Below are positions 12,787-15,506 of a stretch of DNA of 15,506 nucleotides, piece by piece. Source of the stretch: Candidatus Collierbacteria bacterium CG_4_9_14_3_um_filter_43_16 (lineage in GTDB: Bacteria > Patescibacteriota > Microgenomatia > UBA1400 > MFAQ01); NCBI GenBank assembly GCA_002789895.1, contig PFUC01000015.1:1-15506 (forward strand). Direction: 5' to 3'. The notes under the pieces were generated by a model that worked only from the letters and a program-made list of their open reading frames with translations, was not told the origin of the DNA and made no database searches. Both the position numbers and the translations under genes were made by a program. The first letter of the stretch is position 1. Each line of letters starts with the position of its first letter.

Positions 12787-15414
12787 ATGGACGAAAATAA
12801 AACTCTAGATCCAGAACAAGAAAATACTGTCACCGTTCCCGTTGCCGATGAAGAGACACAGTGGGGAACAATACGCTCCACTCCCATTGTAGAAGAAATG
12901 GAACGGTCATATCTGGACTATGCCATGTCCGTCATTGTCTCACGAGCCCTTCCGGATGTGCGAGATGGCCTAAAACCGGTTCATCGTCGCATACTTTATG
13001 CCATGAGAGACATGGGCATAACTCACAAGAGTGCATACAAAAAATCCGCTCGTATTGTCGGAGAGGTCCTGGGTAAATATCACCCTCACGGGGACACCGC
13101 CGTTTACCAAACCATGGTCCGTTTAACACAAGATTTCTCCATGCGTTACCCCTTGGTCGATGGCCAGGGAAACTTTGGCTCGATCGACGGAGACTCGGCC
13201 GCCGCCATGCGTTACACCGAAGCACGCCTCAGCAAGATCGCCAGTGAGCTTCTTGAAGACATTGATAAAAATACGGTCGACTTTATCGACAACTTCGACG
13301 GCTCCCAGCAAGAACCGACCGTCTTACCTGCCAAGCTTCCCAACTTACTTCTTATGGGTTCGGACGGTATTGCTGTCGGTATGGCCACCAAAATTCCTCC
13401 TCACAACCTCCTCGAAGTCGTTGATGCCATCAAAGCTCTCATCGATAAAAGTCATGTCGAGATTACTAAACACTATGCAGAAAAGGATTTTGTCTCCGCT
13501 GATTACCATGATCTAGCTGGAACTATAGAATCCTCAGTTGAGGTCGAGGAACTGTGCAAGCACATCAAGGGTCCGGACTTTCCGACAAAAGGCATCATCT
13601 ATGACACCAATGAGATCAAGAAACTTTATGCCACCGGAAAAGCCAGCATCATTGTCCGCGGTGTTGCCGAAATTGTCGAGAAGAAGAATGGCCGCTTCCA
13701 GATACTTATCTCCGAGTTACCATATCAGGTAAACAAAGCCAAGCTCATCACAGACATAGCCGAGCTGGTTAAGAAGAAACGTATCGATGGCATCGCCGAT
13801 CTCCGTGACGAATCGGATCGTCATGGACTTACTGTCGCCATTGACCTCAAAAAAGACGCCAAGCCCAAAAGCGTTCTTAATAGTCTCTATAAATACACCG
13901 AGCTCCAAACAAGTTTTCCGGCCAACGTCGTAGCCCTGACTTCAGACGGCACTCCTCATCTTTTGAACCTCAAACAAATTCTCATTGAATACACTGTTCA
14001 CCGCCAAGGTGTCGTGGTCCGGCGTAGTCAATTCGAGCTTAAGACAGCCATGGACCGTGCTCATATTCTAGAAGGCTTGCTCATTGCTCTCGATAACATC
14101 GATGAAGTGATTGAAACGATTAAAAAAAGTCCGGATAGTGACACCGCCAAACAAAACTTAATGTCCAAGTTTGGCCTATCGGAGATCCAATCAATCGCCA
14201 TTCTCGACATGCAGCTTCGCAAACTGGCCGCACTTGAAAGACAAAAGATCGAAGCCGAATATCAAGAGCTAAAGAAACAGATCGATCGCTTGATAATTAT
14301 CTTGAAGAACCCTCAAGAAGTACTTCAAATTATCAAAGACGAAATTACCAAGCTGGCTCTCGACTATCCGGAGAAGAGGAGAACCAAGATCGTCGCCAAC
14401 GCGCCTGGTACTTTCTCCGAAGAAGATCTTATCCCCGCTGAAGAAACCATTGTCGCCCTCACCAAATCTGGCTATATCAAGCGTATGCCCCTCGCCACTT
14501 TCAAAACTCAGAAGAGGGGAGGTAAGGGGGTTTCCGGTATGACCATCAAAGATACAGACGAGATTCATCTATTAACAAACGCGAACACTCACGACCGCCT
14601 TTTAGTATTTTCAAACAAGGGAAAAGTTTTCTCCCTCAAGGTATGGGAACTTCCTGAAGGAAGTCGCATTAGTAAAGGCCAGGCCATCATTAATTTGATA
14701 AATATCGATACCGACGAAACAATTCAATCCATTCTTCCACTCTCCTCACAGATAAACAAAAACGACTGCCTCTTCTTTACCACCAAGAAAGGTATTGTCA
14801 AAAGAACTGTTCTCAGTAAGTATGAAAACATCAAAAGTAATGGTCTCATCGCCATCAAATTGACCGATCGAGACAGTTTAGTTTGGGTGAACAAGACTTC
14901 CGGTAGCGATCATATTCTTCTGGTTAGCCGGGATGGAAAATCAATTCGTTTCCAAGAAAACGATGTTCGCCCTACAGACAGAGACACCATGGGGGTTCGC
15001 GGCATACTTCTCAAAGGAGACGATTACATTATTTCCATGGAATCATTTGCACAGACCGAGCCGGTTTCTGCCGACAAAAGAATTAAGCTTTTCCGCGACC
15101 TTCTGGTAGTTACCGAAAAGGGTATGGGTAAACGCACTCCGCTTCCGGAATATCCAATTCAGAATCGTTCCGGACAGGGATTAAAAGTAAGTGAAACTGC
15201 AGATAAAACCGGAAAAATCGCCGGAGCTCTACTGGTTAACCAAGATTCAGAGGTAGTTCTTATCACTACTTCTCAAGGCCAGGCCATCAAACTTCCGGTC
15301 AGAAATATCCCTAGACTCGGTCGAGCCACTCAAGGAGTCATTCTGATGCGTTTCGCCAAAGAAGGAGATAGCATCGTTGCTGTAACCGTCATCTCCGAAT
15401 CAGAAAAGGAGTAA
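12787..15414 (+). CDS. gyrA: DNA gyrase subunit A
   Basis: Breakage-reunion subunit of gyrase. Starting at MDENKTLDPE the protein has 875 residues. The winged-helix region contains SRALPDVRDGLKPVHRRIL (52-70), KYHPHGDTAVYQT (97-109) and the catalytic tyrosine Y143 in MRYTEAR. The tower and coiled-coil follow, with SKFGLSEIQSIAILDMQLRKL. The C-terminal beta-pinwheel opens with a GyrA-box, QKRGGKG (575-581), which marks gyrase rather than topoisomerase IV, and carries repeated blades (KTVLSKYENIKS-, DTMGVRGI- and QGQAIKLPV-type segments). At the E. coli Ser83 and Asp87 equivalents the residues are T104 and Q108. An in-frame TTG start 90 nt upstream was rejected because it would translate repeat copy B. 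A terminator follows 26 nt after the stop. Confidence 0.97.
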   Translation: MDENKTLDPEQENTVTVPVADEETQWGTIRSTPIVEEMERSYLDYAMSVIVSRALPDVRDGLKPVHRRILYAMRDMGITHKSAYKKSARIVGEVLGKYHPHGDTAVYQTMVRLTQDFSMRYPLVDGQGNFGSIDGDSAAAMRYTEARLSKIASELLEDIDKNTVDFIDNFDGSQQEPTVLPAKLPNLLLMGSDGIAVGMATKIPPHNLLEVVDAIKALIDKSHVEITKHYAEKDFVSADYHDLAGTIESSVEVEELCKHIKGPDFPTKGIIYDTNEIKKLYATGKASIIVRGVAEIVEKKNGRFQILISELPYQVNKAKLITDIAELVKKKRIDGIADLRDESDRHGLTVAIDLKKDAKPKSVLNSLYKYTELQTSFPANVVALTSDGTPHLLNLKQILIEYTVHRQGVVVRRSQFELKTAMDRAHILEGLLIALDNIDEVIETIKKSPDSDTAKQNLMSKFGLSEIQSIAILDMQLRKLAALERQKIEAEYQELKKQIDRLIIILKNPQEVLQIIKDEITKLALDYPEKRRTKIVANAPGTFSEEDLIPAEETIVALTKSGYIKRMPLATFKTQKRGGKGVSGMTIKDTDEIHLLTNANTHDRLLVFSNKGKVFSLKVWELPEGSRISKGQAIINLINIDTDETIQSILPLSSQINKNDCLFFTTKKGIVKRTVLSKYENIKSNGLIAIKLTDRDSLVWVNKTSGSDHILLVSRDGKSIRFQENDVRPTDRDTMGVRGILLKGDDYIISMESFAQTEPVSADKRIKLFRDLLVVTEKGMGKRTPLPEYPIQNRSGQGLKVSETADKTGKIAGALLVNQDSEVVLITTSQGQAIKLPVRNIPRLGRATQGVILMRFAKEGDSIVAVTVISESEKE

Positions 15415-15440
15415 TCGATGATGAATATCAGTAACATAAT

Positions 15441-15467
15441 CACCGCCTTAAAAGGCGGTGCTTTTAC
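15441..15467 (+). terminator. Intrinsic terminator after gyrA
   Basis: CACCGCC (15441-15447), 6-nt loop TTAAAA, GGCGGTG (15454-15460), then CTTTTAC. A 7-bp GC-rich stem followed by a short T-run, 26 nt past the gyrA stop. It ends the gyrB-ppaC-gyrA block. Confidence 0.8.
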
Positions 15468-15506
15468 TCCTACGTCATGATTTGTTTTGATTTCTAATGT
15501 AGGCTC

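Noticed and set aside
15272..15288. CAAGGCCAGGCC in gyrA (and a similar AAAGGCCAGGCC near 14675) as further REP copies
   Set aside because: Only one arm plus centre is present, and the bases encode the conserved GQAI motif of the GyrA beta-pinwheel, so coding explains them.

Overview
This 15.5 kb stretch looks like chromosomal DNA of a small-genome bacterium with moderate G+C content and short intergenic gaps, most plausibly a member of the Patescibacteria / Candidate Phyla Radiation (possibly the Microgenomates branch). That placement is an inference from three things: the compact type IV pilus cluster, the style of the large cysteine-rich surface protein at the left edge, and a Y1 transposase with the extended loop I associate with these lineages. 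No rRNA, tRNA or marker gene here fixes it. TGA is used as a stop at least once (end of the delta-prime-like gene), so the standard bacterial code is assumed.

Layout. (1) Positions 1-2048, plus strand: the C-terminal part of a large secreted or surface protein that runs off the left edge. (2) Positions 2050-7634, minus strand: a type IV pilus assembly cluster read pilB, pilT, pilC, pilin, pilD, with a hairpin terminator between pilin and pilD. PilB and PilT are the extension and retraction ATPases, PilC the inner-membrane platform, the pilin-like protein the substrate, and PilD the processing peptidase. The surface protein meets pilD tail to tail with one base between stop codons. (3) Positions 7635-8261: a divergent promoter region and a small unrecognised plus-strand gene that lacks an ATG. 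(4) Positions 8180-9000: a REP-associated Y1 (HUH) transposase gene with four copies of a 23-nt palindrome, two flanking it and two inside its coding sequence. (5) Positions 9003-9638, minus: a short delta-prime-like clamp-loader protein without a P-loop, divergent from gyrB across 31 bp. (6) Positions 9670-15414, plus: gyrB, a family II (Mn-dependent) inorganic pyrophosphatase, and gyrA, followed by a good terminator. The pyrophosphatase gene is bracketed by a 91-nt direct repeat (90/91 identical), each copy ending just before a start codon.

The most notable signals are the palindromes inside the transposase gene, read in two different frames; the duplicated hairpin/promoter module around the pyrophosphatase gene; and a recurrent -10-like hexamer 5 to 9 nt before the start codons of seven genes that lack a Shine-Dalgarno sequence, which suggests widespread leaderless transcription. 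No wholly new multi-gene system (defence, secretion, biosynthesis) was evident. All calls are from reading the sequence; no database search was run.
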